A stretch of 64,000 nucleotides of DNA from Siphonodentalium dalli. Taxonomy: Eukaryota; Mollusca; Scaphopoda; Gadilida; Siphonodentaliidae. The notes below the pieces were generated by a model that was not told the DNA's origin, searched no databases, and was given only the letters and a program-made list of their open reading frames with translations. A program made the translations under genes and the position numbers. Within the stretch, counting starts at the first letter, position 1; each line of letters begins with the position of its first letter. Location: assembly GCA_032622095.1 (NCBI GenBank), contig CP136067.1, positions 123,973,030 to 124,037,029 of the forward strand, read 5' to 3'. This document shows positions 1-11,375 of the stretch, piece by piece.

Positions 1-1115
1 CAGTCCCTTGGCAATGTGCCTGTGTCTAATGATAGTTGGAATATGAGCCTGAAGGCAGGTGCCAGTTGTTTTGCGTACTTCTTTAGGATGGAGTTTGGGA
101 TACCGTCTGGGCCAGAGGCTTTGGTTGGGTTTAACCTCTTCAGCAGGGCTTCGACGCCATTCACTGTCACTGTCAGTTTGCCGATGTTTTCGCATTTGGG
201 TGGAAGGTCAGGAAGTGGTGGTTGGTTCTTGGTGAATACTGACTGGAACTGCTTTACCAGAATTTCTGCTTTGCCTTTTGGGTCGTCAACCAGCTTGCCT
301 TGCGATTTCAACGGCGACACTCCGATGTTATCTTGTTTTCTGCTCTTGATGTATCTCCAGAATGGTTTTGTCGACTTTTGTTTTAAACCTTCTTTAATCT
401 TAGCGTTGATGTAATCCCACTCAGCCTTCCTCATTTCCCTTTTACATTCTTTCTGCATGGCTCGATAGTTGGTCCAGTTGTTGTTCTTCTTTGCCTGTGT
501 ATATAGGCGCTGTTTCTTTCGTAGCAATTTCTTGATCTTATAGTTTACCCATGGAGTGTTCTGCTTTGGTGATATCAGCTTAGAGGGTATGTGTTGGTCC
601 ATAGATCTATGTATGCCCTCCTTCAGATGTTTCCACATATCCTCCACGGTTGCACTATTTAGTGTACGTAGGCCTTCTCCCAGTATTTGCAGATCCAGTC
701 CAAGTTGTGTCCAGTCTGCTTTTTTTATATAGATAGCACTTCCTTGGTTTTGAATGTTGGTATCTGGGCTTCATGTCGATGTCAGTAATGACTATGGCGT
801 GGTCAGAGATGCCTGGTATGCTGGTTGATGATTTTACCAGTGATGCATTGTTGGTGAAGACCAGGTCTAGCAAGTTCTTTCCCCGCGTTGGTTGTTCGTG
901 GATTTGTTTTAGCCCTTTTTCTGACATGATTTCTAGTAGGTGAGTTTGTATATCTTTGTCTTGGGCTCCTCTGTTTACTACTGAGCTGTTCCACTCTATA
1001 TCCGGGCAATTAAAGTCCCCACAGATGATCATGTGTTTTTGCTTTCCAGATGTCGCTAGGTTGATGGACTTCTCTAGCTCTGCGATGTGGTGGTTCTCTC
1101 TGTGTGGCATATAGT
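1..1115 (-). pseudogene. 5'-truncated LINE: AP endonuclease plus start of reverse transcriptase
   Basis: Non-LTR retrotransposon ORF2 fragment read right to left. From about 1110 the frame shows the C-terminal half of an APE-type endonuclease, with the GDFN motif (CGDFNCPDIEW) and the SDH motif (GISDHAIV) that coordinate metal and cleave target DNA for priming. After a linker rich in Lys/Arg the frame enters the RT N-terminal region (LNPTKASGPDGIPNS, the usual block 1 of LINE reverse transcriptases) and stays open to the window edge. One frameshift separates the endonuclease and linker: a run of seven T at 720-726 (A on the coding strand) has one base too many. The start of the endonuclease is missing, so the copy is 5' truncated near 1115-1122, as is common for LINEs. 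It belongs broadly to the Jockey/CR1/I group; I cannot fix the clade. It differs from the LINE at 2.5-11.3 kb. Confidence 0.88.
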
Positions 1116-1122
1116 AATTAAG

Positions 1123-1912
1123 CCCCTATCAATATGTCCTTGCTATGGTTTTCTTGTATTAATATGTTGGAATATGCTAAATAGTGATTGCTGGAAAGAA
1201 CAAGCTGACAAAATTTTATTGCATATTATTCTGATTTATTTACTAATTTTAGGGGGTGTGTCCCAAAACGTTGGCCTTGAAAAAATAAAAAAATACACAG
1301 AGGTTTAGGCCACACAGGAAATAATTTCTTTAAAAATCGGTTTGGAGTCATGATTGCTTTATCTATAAGTATACGATTGTTCAAGTGAAACGAATAAAAA
1401 ATATTTTAATAAAGAAACTGGACAGCTTCACTTCACATTTTACGACTAATTAAAATACCTGTTGAGCATAATTATATCTTCAAATGGGACAACGAAGTTG
1501 CCATTGGCATGAACGTACATGTTTTAGTGTATGCCGTAATATTAATTTCGCGGGTGACATGCGCTGTGTTTGTGTTTACTTTGACCACATGTGACGGTAA
1601 AGAATTTTGACACGGTCATGCACTGATATAAACACTAATTAACTGTTGTTGAAGTTTGCAAAATCATTTTATTTCATTATAAGAAAAATCGTTGTCTGTG
1701 TTGAAACTGATGTGTGGGTTTATCAGTTGTAATAACTGAATCGGTCGACATTATAATTTGTTTTGAAATTGATTTAACACTTCATTGGTGAGGAATAGTA
1801 AATAAACCATTTTTACTGTTGCATCATGGGATTGTTTGTATCCAAACACAGACCACGTGGCTCCACATGAGTTTGTCAAATGGATAACATAACAATAACA
1901 TGATTTTAGACG
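1123..1912. other. AT-rich spacer, no gene seen
   Basis: No convincing coding frame, palindrome or tandem repeat is visible between the LINE truncation point and the inverted repeat that begins at 1913. Confidence 0.5.
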
Positions 1913-1990
1913 GGGTCACTCTCACCAAAAAAAGTGCTGAAGGGTACAGGGTTTGAAAATGTGCTGAAGGGAACACAGGGTTTGTGATCG
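1913..1990 (+). repeat. Left member of an 80-bp inverted repeat pair
   Basis: Starts GGGGTCACTCTCACCAAAA and contains two copies of the phrase 'gtgctgaaggg'. The reverse complement recurs at 11285-11366 with roughly 85-90% identity by eye. The pair encloses the TTAA MITE at 2011-2473 and the whole split LINE. It may be the terminal inverted repeat of a larger DNA transposon or two opposed copies of a small repeat. I see no target duplication outside the pair. Confidence 0.7.
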
Positions 1991-2010
1991 GCACAAACAC
2001 CTTTACTTAA

Positions 2011-2473
2011 AGGTACTCAACCCGATAAAACTCCTCTCAATTACTATTTCAATGGCTTTGCCTTTGGGGGTCAAAAATATTTGATTCGAGTCGAGGAAGT
2101 CACCCATCAAAGTTCAGATTTGTTAGATATCGATTTTAGAAATCTATTATTTTTCATTACCGGGAATACTATCTGGCCCAGATTGCGTTAAAATTACCAC
2201 TTGATTTTAGAGTTATTCATCCTTGTCTGTTTGAATAGATTTGGAGTACACATCCAGAGCAGATTACGGCAGTTATTGGTACTCATCTCGAGAACATAAC
2301 AAATTTGAAAAATCAATATCTAATAACTCTGAGCTTTGTTTGATGGGTTCCTCGACTCGAATCAAATATTTTTTACCCCCAAAGCCAAAGAAATAGTAAT
2401 ATAGGACCCTCTGATCGGATTGTTGTTGTTGGAATCTGTTGAGATGGGGACCCTCTTTACGGGTTGAGTACCT
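2011..2473. mobile_element. TTAA-flanked palindromic MITE (AGGTACTCAACCCG family)
   Basis: TTAA at 2007-2010 and again at 2474-2477. The element opens AGGTACTCAACCCG and closes with its reverse complement. Arms of about 130 bp remain alignable, including 'atttgattcgagtcgagga' on the left and its complement near 2345-2370. No coding frame. TTAA duplication is typical of piggyBac-type (also Kolobok) transposition; the ends do not begin CCC, so the superfamily is uncertain. A diverged relative lies at 35538. Confidence 0.8.
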
Positions 2474-2562
2474 TTAAATTGTGTTTATGAAAGTCGATCT
2501 GGCGCCCATTAACACTAACACTAACAGTTTGTTTTCAGTACATTTTAATATTCATTGAAACG

Positions 2563-2590
2563 TGAATGAATGAATGAATGAATTGTTTAT
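2563..2590 (-). repeat. (ATTC)n tail marking the LINE 3' end
   Basis: Six or so units of GAAT on the plus strand, read as ATTC on the LINE strand just after 'aataaacaattc'. This defines the 3' terminus of the LINE that is transcribed right to left. Confidence 0.8.
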
Positions 2591-2849
2591 TAGCCAACCA
2601 TAAACATACAATTAATATGTATTGACAATGGTGTCCGCCGAAACAAAAGTAAAATAAAATAAAGTGACTAGTGAAGATATTAAAATAAGCAAACGTATAA
2701 CAAATAAGCAATCTATAACGTGATATGATTAGATATGATTTGAAACTTAATAAAACATATTGTTGTAATATAAACGCTTTGTCACCAGCTTGGAAAAGTG
2801 ATGGAATGGCTTCGACCTGAATATGTTTAAGATGCTGTGTAGACATTTT

Positions 2850-3049
2850 CTATTTTGTTATGTCATCAGACATCAGTGAACATGACTTTATGTATTCACA
2901 AATATATCTAGTTGTACTTGGGCTGCTAGGGTTTAGAAGTTTTTTAAGAATTATAAAACGTTTTGAAGCCTCTGGTGGTATAGCTGTATTCATTTTTAAG
3001 TTATTAAATAAAATATTTCTTTGATGTAGTACATATGTATATGTTTAGA
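2850..3049 (-). pseudogene. LINE ORF2 piece 4: extreme C-terminus and stop
   Basis: Continuous minus-strand frame ending in a TAG stop at 2850-2852 (final residues LMSDDITK). It joins directly to the Cys-rich block at 3807-3997 when the hAT insertion 3050-3806 and one copy of its duplication are removed, giving a 'HFF(L)YCSK' type sequence seen at the end of many LINE ORF2 proteins. A one-base deletion in the T/A run near 3830 breaks the frame just before the junction. Confidence 0.75.
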
Positions 3050-3806
3050 CAGGGTTTCCGCTAGGGGGTAGGGGAATGGGACCGGTAGCCATCAAGGGGA
3101 AAAATCCAGGTAAAAGTAACCTGTTTTAGCACTGGTTGAACTACTTTCGTTATATCGGCCAATAGAATCGTGTGAGAGTAGAAATGGCAGATTGTTTTGT
3201 TCCATTTCTGCCCAAGTTCCAAGCTATCAAACCTTAATATAAGTGTACCTGTAACTTTAAAACTAGTAAATTTATTAGATATAAATTAATTTACGAAGTA
3301 GTCAGAACACCAGTAATTTGGATCCCGAGTTAAACGTGCTCGTTAATGTTAAAAGACTCACTGTGGAAGACCCAGAAATTTTGGATGCATAACATAATCG
3401 GAATATATACTCCCACATTTCTCTCTCGCTCTATTACAAAGTGAACAGTATATTTTGAGGTATAAAACATGACAGGTACAATTAAAATACTGCTCTTTTG
3501 CATAACATAACCGGGTACTAACCAGCATCAAAGGCATAGCTTCTATAAGCGATGTCAGTTCCGATCATTTCCTGTTTCGATTTTCTGTATAACAACGCGT
3601 TTAGAGTGTGTACACTCACAAGATATAAAATAGATTCACTTTTTAAAATTCCTTAGTACTATTCCAACAAATTTCAGAAGTTTTAAACATCTTTATACCT
3701 TTATAGACATGCAGTATGTGTCCTGGGGTATGGCAGGAGGGGGAAACTTGGCGAGGGGAACGGGGCCGTCAATGGGACCCCCGCCGGTATTATAGCGGAA
3801 ACCCTG
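3050..3806. mobile_element. Non-autonomous hAT element (CAGGGTTTCCGC ends)
   Basis: Terminal inverted repeat CAGGGTTTCCGCTA at 3050 and its complement 'tagcggaaaccctg' ending at 3806. The flanks tgtttaga (3042-3049) and gtttagaa (3807-3814) share seven bases, fitting an 8-bp hAT target duplication with one change. CAGGG...CCCTG termini are the hAT pattern. No transposase frame is present in 757 bp. It interrupts the LINE C-terminal region. Confidence 0.85.
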
Positions 3807-3997
3807 GTTTAGAACAATAAAGAAAAAATTTTCTTCATCCTCTAATGTGTTACACTGTAAACATTTCCGATCTTTTCTGTCAGGTTTGGGTCTTTTACGT
3901 CTATCAGTTTCAACTGCCAAATTATGGGCACTTAATCTAATTTTAGTGAGATGTCTAGTCTGTGTCTCTGTGATTTTGGGATACCGACCTTCAGGTA
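3807..3997 (-). pseudogene. LINE ORF2 piece 3: C-terminal Cys-containing block
   Basis: Minus-strand frame reading GRYPKITETQTRHLTKIRLS, then AHNLAVETDRRKR, then CLQCNTLEDEENFF. This matches the well-known LINE C-terminal pattern of 'R.SAH.L.IE.GR' followed by a CxxC and an acidic 'EDE.HF' stretch. The right edge at 3998-3999 is the TA duplicated by the 4000-8043 insertion. Confidence 0.85.
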
Positions 3998-4369
3998 TAC
4001 CCTTACCAAACAGAATGGCTTATTAAGCCATCCCTAAGCCCTCGCTTAGCCATCAGAGACCAATGATGGCTAAGATAAACCATCACTATAGTTATATTAG
4101 CACTCATGAAGAATAAGAAGGGGTGTGATGGCTTAGATAGCCATCCAATAAGGAATAATTTCTGGTGATGGCCAAGGTGATGGTTAGTGGATGGCTAACA
4201 ACATGGAATTATATTCACTATAGCCATCATTACTGGTGGTTAAGAATTTATTCGATAACCATCAGACTGGAGAATTTAAACATTCGAATGTTATTAGCCT
4301 TCATGATAGTCATATTAATGGTTAGGAAACCTGCTCTCCTGAGACAGTGCCATAGACCTGACATATTAG

Positions 4370-6690
4370 TCCAGTGCATTTATGGTTTTACCCAGAACTA
4401 ATTGCAACAGAATTTTTTTTTGCTGGAATTGGTACATATACCCTCCATAAACAACATACTAAAAATCGGAAAAAGGGAAATTAGTGAATTTCGTGAAAAT
4501 AAATTGAGAAAATTTGGTCAAATCATCAATTTATGGGTTTTCATGAATGTATATACAAAATTCAAATTTACAAGTCCTACAAATATCATGCCTATTTTGT
4601 CGACCACATTTTCCTGAATCCAGAAATGGAAACCATTCCCAGATTCCTTAAGTATTTTTCGAGTTGTGTGCCTTCAAAAACGCGAGTTTACCTGATTTCG
4701 GAACCTTAATTTCGCAGAATGAGCCAAATGCTGTATTATATGGTTAATTATTTAAAAAACTAGAGCAAAATTAATTACTTTTACACTGTTTTAGTAATTT
4801 CCTCACTAGATAAAACACAAAATATGATTAATATGTGCATCTATGAATAAGGAGAATAAAATATTCTCAAACAAAATGTGTGTTCCATTGTATGGACTTA
4901 GCCAAATTTGCCTTGACACAGCACTCGTGTGATGAAATGCCATATTTGAGGTCATGTAACTCAATAAATTAATATCCATATGCTCTGCTTTTCTCATAAC
5001 AATTTGAGAATACTAGATTGAACAAATTGTGAAGGAATTTCCAAATGCGTTGGTGAAGAAAATAAAATTATGGTCCTATGAACTCTTAGTCTAGCCTCTT
5101 TTCCGAAAATGCAATTGTGGGACGTTTTTGTCAATTTTAAAAGGATGTTAGGCATATTCAGAAAAATTAACGAAAGTTTATTGTGTAAAATTATGTGATC
5201 TGTCCTCTTAAATCATTTTTTTGTTGAGAAAATAGCATTTCAATGGCTATACCAATGAATTTCACTGGATTTCACTCATCATTGTGGAAACATACTCCAA
5301 ATTTGAACGGCAGAAAAATGGGGTAGGGGAAAGCATATCAACAAAATCTTCAAAATTATGCATCTTGAAGCAGAAAACTTTATATTATTAAACAGTTTCT
5401 GCTTACATTGTTCTTTCATACATAATTTCATATTTCCTTTGTTTATGTTTATTGACAGAGCTATAATATTTTTTGTCATAATTTGGCAGTGAAATGTCAA
5501 ATTGGCTATTTTGAGATTGTTTTATACAACATAACCATAAAATTATAAATCAACGTGCGATAATGTATTAAGCATTTTATAATGCAACATGAATGTACAC
5601 AAACTGGAAGAAAACAACATTGTGTCTGAAATGGCTGTAATTTGGTGATAAGATTGCATTTTGTGATTTTTCCTACCCCTATACCAACGTTAAAATTTGG
5701 AGTCAGTTTCCTGAAAAATGAAAGAAATCAAGTGAAATACTATGGCATAACCAATGTAAGGCTAATTTTTTATCACTAAATTGTTGTGGGAGGAAAGTTC
5801 AAATAATTTTACACATTAAAACACCCATTGTTTTTTGTTTTTATGGCCCAAAACCTTTTAGATTGGACAAAAATGCCTCAAACTGGCATCTTTGGAAACA
5901 AGCTAAAACTAAGTATTCAAAGGGCCATAAGTTGATTTTCTTAAATAACGTCCTGTTAATACCTTTACATTTTGTTCAATCCAATATACTTAAAAGGTTA
6001 TAAGAAAAGCATGGCATATGGGTATTAAATTATTGAGTTACATGACCTCAAATATTGCATTTCATCACACACGTTCAGTGTCGGAGGCAAAATTGGCCAG
6101 GTCCATACAATGGAACACACATTTTGTTTGAGAATATAATCTTCTTCTTAATTATAGATACACATATTAATCATATTTTGTGTTTAATCTAGTGAGGAAA
6201 TTACTATAACACTGAAAAATCCCTTCAGTTTGCTCTAGTTTTTTTAATAATTAATCACAAATAAGGCATTTTGGCTCATTCTTCGAAATTGAGGCCCCGA
6301 AAATGGGCCGAAATCAGGTAAACTCGCGTTTTTGAAGGCACACAACTCGAAAAATACGTAATGAATCTGGGACTGGTTTTCAGTGCTGGGTTCAGGAAAT
6401 TGAGGTCGACGCAATACACATACCATTTGTAGGATTTGTGAATTTGATTGCTCTTATATGCATCCATGAAAATCCATAAATTGGTGATTTGACAATATTT
6501 CCCCAAATTTATTTCACGAAATTCACCAATTTCCCTTTTTCCGATTTTTGCCGATTTTTAGTATGTTGTTTATGGAGGGTTTGTGTACTTATTCCAGCAA
6601 AAAAAAATTCTGTTGCAATTAGTTCCGGGTGTGGCATTTTTTTCTCATAAATGCACTGGACTATATGGCTGCCATATGTTGGTCCAACCA
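4370..6690. repeat. Long inverted repeat, arms about 1.1 kb, centre near 5510
   Basis: Left arm 4370-5470 and right arm about 5560-6690 are reverse complements with many substitutions and indels. Matching landmarks run the whole length: 'atttatgggttttcatgaatg' (4530) against the complement near 6470, 'gaggtcatgtaactcaat' (4950) against 6040, and 'actccaaatttgaacg' (5291) against 5690. The divergence suggests the palindrome is old. Confidence 0.75.
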
Positions 6691-7102
6691 GATAGAGGCT
6701 GCATAGATGCATCCTGGGATATTGTAGTTTCAGCTACATTTGAATTGTAACTGCTAGTCTATATTCACTGCTCAAGTTTGTTGTTCCAGTATTTTTTACA
6801 CTTATGTTCTTAGCAGTCTTATAAACTTGTGATTTCTTTAGTTGAGATTCATTGGACTAGTACTGTAATGGCTTCAAGATATGTTGAGCCTGCTAATTTT
6901 GAAAGTTGTGAAATAACTATCAGAAATCTGCATGTTTATCAATCATTCTGCCTGAGATTCTGAGAAAATATCCTGCAGCCACTAAGATATATATACAAAT
7001 TAATCTTGAAATTGGTAAGTACAATCCTCAGCACTATATTTTGTAATTTATTGGGCATGATATGACACATTAAACATCTTGAAAAAAACATATTCATTTT
7101 TA

Positions 7103-7301
7103 ACCATTCCGATGGGAGCTTCTTGAAATGTTTTGAAAATCCTGTACCAATGCAATTCTCTAGCTAGCCAGCACATTCTCTTATATATGCGAGGCTTGAT
7201 CCCTACAGATGGGAAACTCGCAAATATAAGAGAATTTAGCTGGAACCAGGTTCTTTAATGCTGCACCAGCATATATACATGTATTTCTCATATTGGAAGG
7301 G
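7103..7301. mobile_element. TTAA MITE, family A (CCCTTTCATGAC type), diverged copy
   Basis: TTAA at 7099-7102 followed by 'ccattccgatgggagct', closing 'ttggaaggg' then ttac. It contains the stem-loop 'cattctcttatatatgcgag' with its partner 'ctcgcaaatataagagaat' and the phrase 'ctttaatgctgcaccagc', both shared with the copies at 14040 and 17081. Confidence 0.7.
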
Positions 7302-7667
7302 TTACATAAAAAAGCTCTATCTTGACCAGACTATTTTCATTTGAATTTTGACAAAAAGCTGCAGAAATCTTTGGCTGGCCCAGCCTAATGTGAAGATGTT
7401 GCATGATTCCAGATACCATGCAGTACGTGTGTCCATGCAGTGATACAATTGTAAATCGTTTCCACTGTATTTATGATGAAAACTTGGCAAAAGATAACAA
7501 AAATAATGGACATTGTTAAATATGTAGTTAAAAATTATTTGTATGATATAACATATTATTTTAAAGATAAATCGTTCTCAAATAGATGATGCCAAAGAGT
7601 TATCCCTCCTGAAGCAAGTTATATAACATAGCAATCCTAAGCCATCACTAAATGTCCAGGGCTAATA

Positions 7668-7822
7668 ATCCGATGGCTTACTAGCCATCGGCCTACTAGC
7701 CATCGGCTTACTAGCCATCGGCCTACTAGCCATCAGCTTACAATCCATCAGTAGTGTACTAGCCATCCGTGGCTTACTAGCCATCGGCCTACTAGCCATC
7801 GGCCTACTAGCCATCCATCCAT
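7668..7822 (+). repeat. 17-bp tandem repeat, unit 'ggcctactagccatc'
   Basis: About eight units of (c/t)tactagccatcggc in a row near the right end of the fold-back element, followed by looser AGCCATC copies up to 8030. This is a subterminal array, not a CRISPR: there are no unique spacers. Confidence 0.8.
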
Positions 7823-8043
7823 CGAGGGCTAAGCGATGGCTTAGCTCATTTAAATATTTCGGCCTATAGGAGGGCTAAGCGATGGCTAATAAGCCATCAT
7901 CTAGCCATCACCTAGCCTCGATGGCTAAATTTTGCATTAGCCATCCATATCCTCTGAAAACTACTAGCCATCAGTAAGCCATCATTCCTTCTCTTCCGAG
8001 TGCTAAAGAATGGCTAACAGATGGCTAATGATTTCGGTAAGGG

Positions 8044-8251
8044 TAATTATACTGTCAATCAAACTTGGAATAAATCTTTCCATATAGTTGTAATTTATTG
8101 TCTTTCTCTTTAAATGATATATCAATTAATTGATTTTGAATGTGCTTTCTATAATGGTCATCCATCACCTTTCCCAAGCTAGTAGTATTTAAGGCTGTAT
8201 CATCAAGCTCAAATCGCTTTATTATGCAATCTATTCCTGCATACCATGAAG
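8044..8251 (-). pseudogene. LINE ORF2 piece 2: connection region after RT
   Basis: Minus-strand frame WYAGIDCIIKRFELDD...KLQLYGKIYSKF, typical of the stretch between the RT thumb and the Cys-rich end of LINE ORF2. It carries one in-frame TGA after KFD. The left edge meets the TA of the 4000-8043 insertion and the right edge is the ccatgaag duplication (8244-8251). Confidence 0.8.
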
Positions 8252-9211
8252 TAGGGTCCTGCGAATATTCGATATTCGATTCGAGATTCGATTCGAAACT
8301 CAAATTCGATTCGAATTCGAGTCGAAAATTCCAACTCGAAATTTGGAATATACACTGACGAAAAAGTAGGCTGTTTGTGGACAAGTAAACATGTCGATCT
8401 CAGCTGTTTCTGTGCCATTTAATTCCCGAAAATTATGAATATATGCACCTTATAATTCTTATTGTACATCGCGAATGTTCGCATGCTATTAATTATAAGT
8501 ATAGCCAGTAATTAGCCACTATAGGATGACTAAATAGGTCTGAATTCTAGCTTTGAACGTGGTAGCCAAAAGCTTGGAGATCGCCGATGGACCGACGATG
8601 CACATAAATTATAATAGCCATGAGACTGAGCAACTGCTGGCGTTATCCGCCGACTATCTGTCTCAGATTCCGCATTATATGTAATATAGCTGAGAACGTA
8701 AACAACACGTGTTCCCGGCGTCGAAAAGTGCATGTGTGCGGTGTTTTCTTTTGAAGTTGACTTTCAGTTTCGGAGCGTTCCTTGACACTTGACAATATGT
8801 CGTCCGTTATTCATGTTTATTTTAAACATGAAAAAGCTGCAGGCAGTGCAGGAACTTACACATGTGATTATGCAAATTTAGCGTGATTTTAGTTCCGATA
8901 ATCCGTTTAGTGGTTATATATTAATCGTCGTGACGGCCGCATGGACGTTTTAATCTGTTTTTTTCTCGACAATTGTCAATTGAAGTTAATAGTATCGCGA
9001 ACGACGGTTGATCGCCACATAAGTTATGATGGAACTTCATGGAAGTTCATAGAACGTTTCACAAATAATCTAATCGTTGACAAAACATGCCTAATTGAGA
9101 ATGCGACACACAGGTATGATTCGATTCGATATTCGATTCGATATTCGGTTCGATTTCGTCAATTCGATTCGATATTCGATTCGATCAAAATCTCTAATTC
9201 GCAGGACCCTA
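8252..9211. mobile_element. Non-autonomous hAT-like element, TAGGGTCCTGCGAAT ends
   Basis: Perfect 15-bp terminal inverted repeats (TAGGGTCCTGCGAAT and complement) and a perfect 8-bp target duplication ccatgaag at 8244-8251 and 9212-9219, the hAT signature. Next to each end are GATTCGATTCGATATTCG-like repeats (8266-8330 and 9117-9190). At 960 bp no transposase is recognisable. It interrupts the LINE between the residues read as LSKKNSLH and WYAGIDC. Confidence 0.92.
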
Positions 9212-11270
9212 CCATGAAGGGAATTTTTCTTGGAAAGATCTTGGTCAAGTTCATATACCTCGCTGAGAAAACGGTCTGATGGAAGCTGCCTCAGTCGCAA
9301 ATAATATTTTAAAGCTAATTTTGAAATGAAAACATGTATGGGTTGTCTCCCAAGTTCACAAAGGCTTGCTTTGTTGGATGCTTTCCGACTGATATATACC
9401 CAAGACATATTTGCAAAAACGAGTATTAATCTTTTCAAATGGAGTTGTGTCTTTTATAAAACCTTTCTCCGTGAAGTCACCCATCCAAATCTCAGACCCA
9501 TAGACGAGAATTGGTTTAATGAGTGTATCAAACAATTTAAAAGCTAGCTCTGTATTTGATATGTTAAAATCTAAAATTTTCGATTTAAGGGAAAAGACTG
9601 CCTTTAGAGCTTTATCAGCCATATTTTGAGCAGCATATTGTTGTGTTCCATTGTAAGAAAATGTCAATCATAAATATTGATATCGCTCAACAATCTCGAG
9701 TTCAGTATTTGATAATTTGAACCTGAATTTTGAGAAGTCCTTTCTTTTTCTACTGAAAATCATAGCTTTTGTCTTAGTAGTGTTAATTTTAAGCTTCCAT
9801 TGATCACAATAATTTTCAAGAAGATCCAGACATGATTGCAAGCCTTCTTTACTCTCTGATAAAAGGATCAGGTCATCTGCATACATTAGAAAATTTGTTG
9901 ATGTTGTTTTAAATTGAACAGGATCTGTTCTAGTTGCCGAGTTGAATAATTCAAATAAATCATTTATAAATAAATTGAAAAGAAGGGGACTCAAACTGGC
10001 CCCCTGTCTCACGCCTCTCCATGCTATCGCAGATTCTGATAACATGTGTCCTTTTCTTGCAATGAATTTGGCTTCAGAGTACATATGTTTAATAAGTTTA
10101 TAGAAATGTCCACCTACTCCCAATTTTCAACAATTTCTCAAATAACCCTTGCCTCCAAACAGAATCAAAAGCTTTTGAGAAGTCAACAAAGCAACCAAAT
10201 ATTGGCTTCTTTTCTTTATATATGTACTTATTTGTTATAACTTTCAAAGCAAATATATGATCTGGCGTCCTGTAATGATCAGAGCGAAAACCTGCTTGAA
10301 ATTTACTATACAGGTTATTTGTTTCTAAAAAGGTATGCAAGCGTTTTTGTAGAAGGGACGTAAACAGTTTCCCAAGACAACTGGTTAGACTTAAGCAACG
10401 ATAATTATTGCATTCATTTAAATCCCCGCTTTTATGTAAAAAAGATATATTGGCAATATTCCATCCCTCTGGAAATAAACTGTCAGATAAACTTCTATTG
10501 AATAGTCTTACAATAGCGGGCAGTATGACATCATTACCCTTCTTCCTAAATTCATTTATTACCGTATCTAAGCCAGGTTGTTTGTTTGATTTAAGCTTGA
10601 GAATGCCATCCCGGACTTCTTTACATTTAAATGGGAAGTCAAGAGGATTATTTGATAATAAATTAGCTTCCAATTGATCCAGATGAGATTGGTTATCCTC
10701 ATGCTTACAATATAGATCTGACATATATTTTTTCCAAGTAGCAATATCAATTGGGTTTTCCTGAGGTTCATTGTCTCTTAACTGGCTGATTTTATTCCAA
10801 AACTTCTTAGTATTCTCCCCACTACATGTTCCTAACTCATCAACAATACCTTTTGTGAATGTAATTTTTGCATTCTTAATAGATGTTTTATATTCTTTTC
10901 TCAAGCTGTGATATGATTGCCGAAGATTAAAATCATTTGGAGTCGACTGTAACTTTTTATCAAATGATCTAAGTTCCTGTTTCATCTTGTAACAATCTCC
11001 ATTGAACCATCTATGTTTGAATACTTTTTTCGAAGATTTGTGTTTTTTTTGAGAAATGTTTAAATTTGACAGATCGATCTGCTGCTTGAAGGATTGTATT
11101 AGTAATATATTGTTGTAGGTCATGTACTGAGTACAGGGGATCTTCAACAATATTACTAAAATAATTGAGTAGATCAGCTGAAATTGAGTCTTTTATTGCA
11201 GCAGTGTATTTTTCTGTTGAGTAAACAATTATTCTCTGACAGAAATCATGGCAGATACGAAAACTGAATG
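9212..11270 (-). pseudogene. LINE ORF2 piece 1: pre-RT linker and reverse transcriptase
   Basis: Decayed reverse transcriptase, coding right to left. After a basic linker (HRWFNGDCYKMK) come RT blocks: KSNKQPGLD, NYRCLSLTSCLGKL, FVDFSKAFDSVW (first catalytic Asp), GVRQGASLSPLLFNLFIND, and YADDLILLSES (the catalytic YADD). These are followed by the thumb (LVYGSEIW; CKYVLGI; ASNKASLCELGRQP). Lesions: a frameshift near 11050, an extra G in the CCC run at 10119-10121 that splits the fingers/palm, an in-frame TGA at 9668-9670, and a two-base insertion in 'atatat' near 9395. The catalytic residues survive but the protein cannot be made. The 5' end is truncated before the endonuclease. Confidence 0.9.
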
Positions 11271-11284
11271 TCCTTTAGAACGAC

Positions 11285-11366
11285 ATTTCAAACCCTGTGT
11301 ATACCCTTCAGCACATTTTGAAAATCCTGTGTACCCTTCAGCACTTATTTTGGTGAGAGTGACCCC
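11285..11366 (-). repeat. Right member of the 80-bp inverted repeat pair
   Basis: Reverse complement of 1913-1990, ending 'ggtgagagtgacccc'. Its inner edge abuts the truncated LINE start. Confidence 0.7.
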
Positions 11367-11375
11367 TTCAGCTTT

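Larger units (their letters stand above)
4000..8043. mobile_element. 4-kb fold-back (long palindrome) DNA element with AGCCATC arrays
   Basis: Ends CCCTTACC at 4000 and GGTAAGGG at 8043, with TA on both sides (3998-3999 and 8044-8045), so a TA target duplication is likely. Both ends carry many scattered copies of AGCCATC/GATGGCT. The interior is a giant inverted repeat: 4370-5470 pairs with about 5560-6690, diverged but clearly alignable. Matched anchors are 'caacagaatttttttt' near 4405 with its complement near 6605, and 'tttcctcactaga' near 4798 with its complement near 6190. The right side has about 900 bp more than the left, including a MITE at 7103-7301. No transposase frame is visible. 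It sits inside a LINE, whose reading resumes on both sides. Confidence 0.82.
2560..11270 (-). mobile_element. Second LINE, 5' truncated, split into four pieces by three nested insertions
   Basis: One non-LTR element in minus orientation. Its pieces in coding order are about 11270-9212, 8251-8044, 3999-3807 and 3049-2560. They are separated by elements at 8252-9211 (8-bp duplication), 4000-8043 (TA duplication) and 3050-3806 (about 8-bp duplication). Reading across each junction continues the expected LINE protein order: RT, thumb/connection, then the C-terminal Cys-rich block. The 3' end is a run of GAATGAAT (coding strand ATTC repeats) at 2563-2590, a tail typical of several LINE clades that end in short tandem repeats. 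The 5' end fades into the inverted repeat at 11285. Confidence 0.88.

Noticed and set aside
16-414. Plus-strand open frame of 132 codons
   Set aside because: Antisense shadow of the LINE RT region, which has clear motifs on the minus strand.
7668-7822. Short regular repeats resembling a CRISPR array
   Set aside because: Units are head-to-tail 17-mers without unique spacers, in a eukaryotic transposon end.
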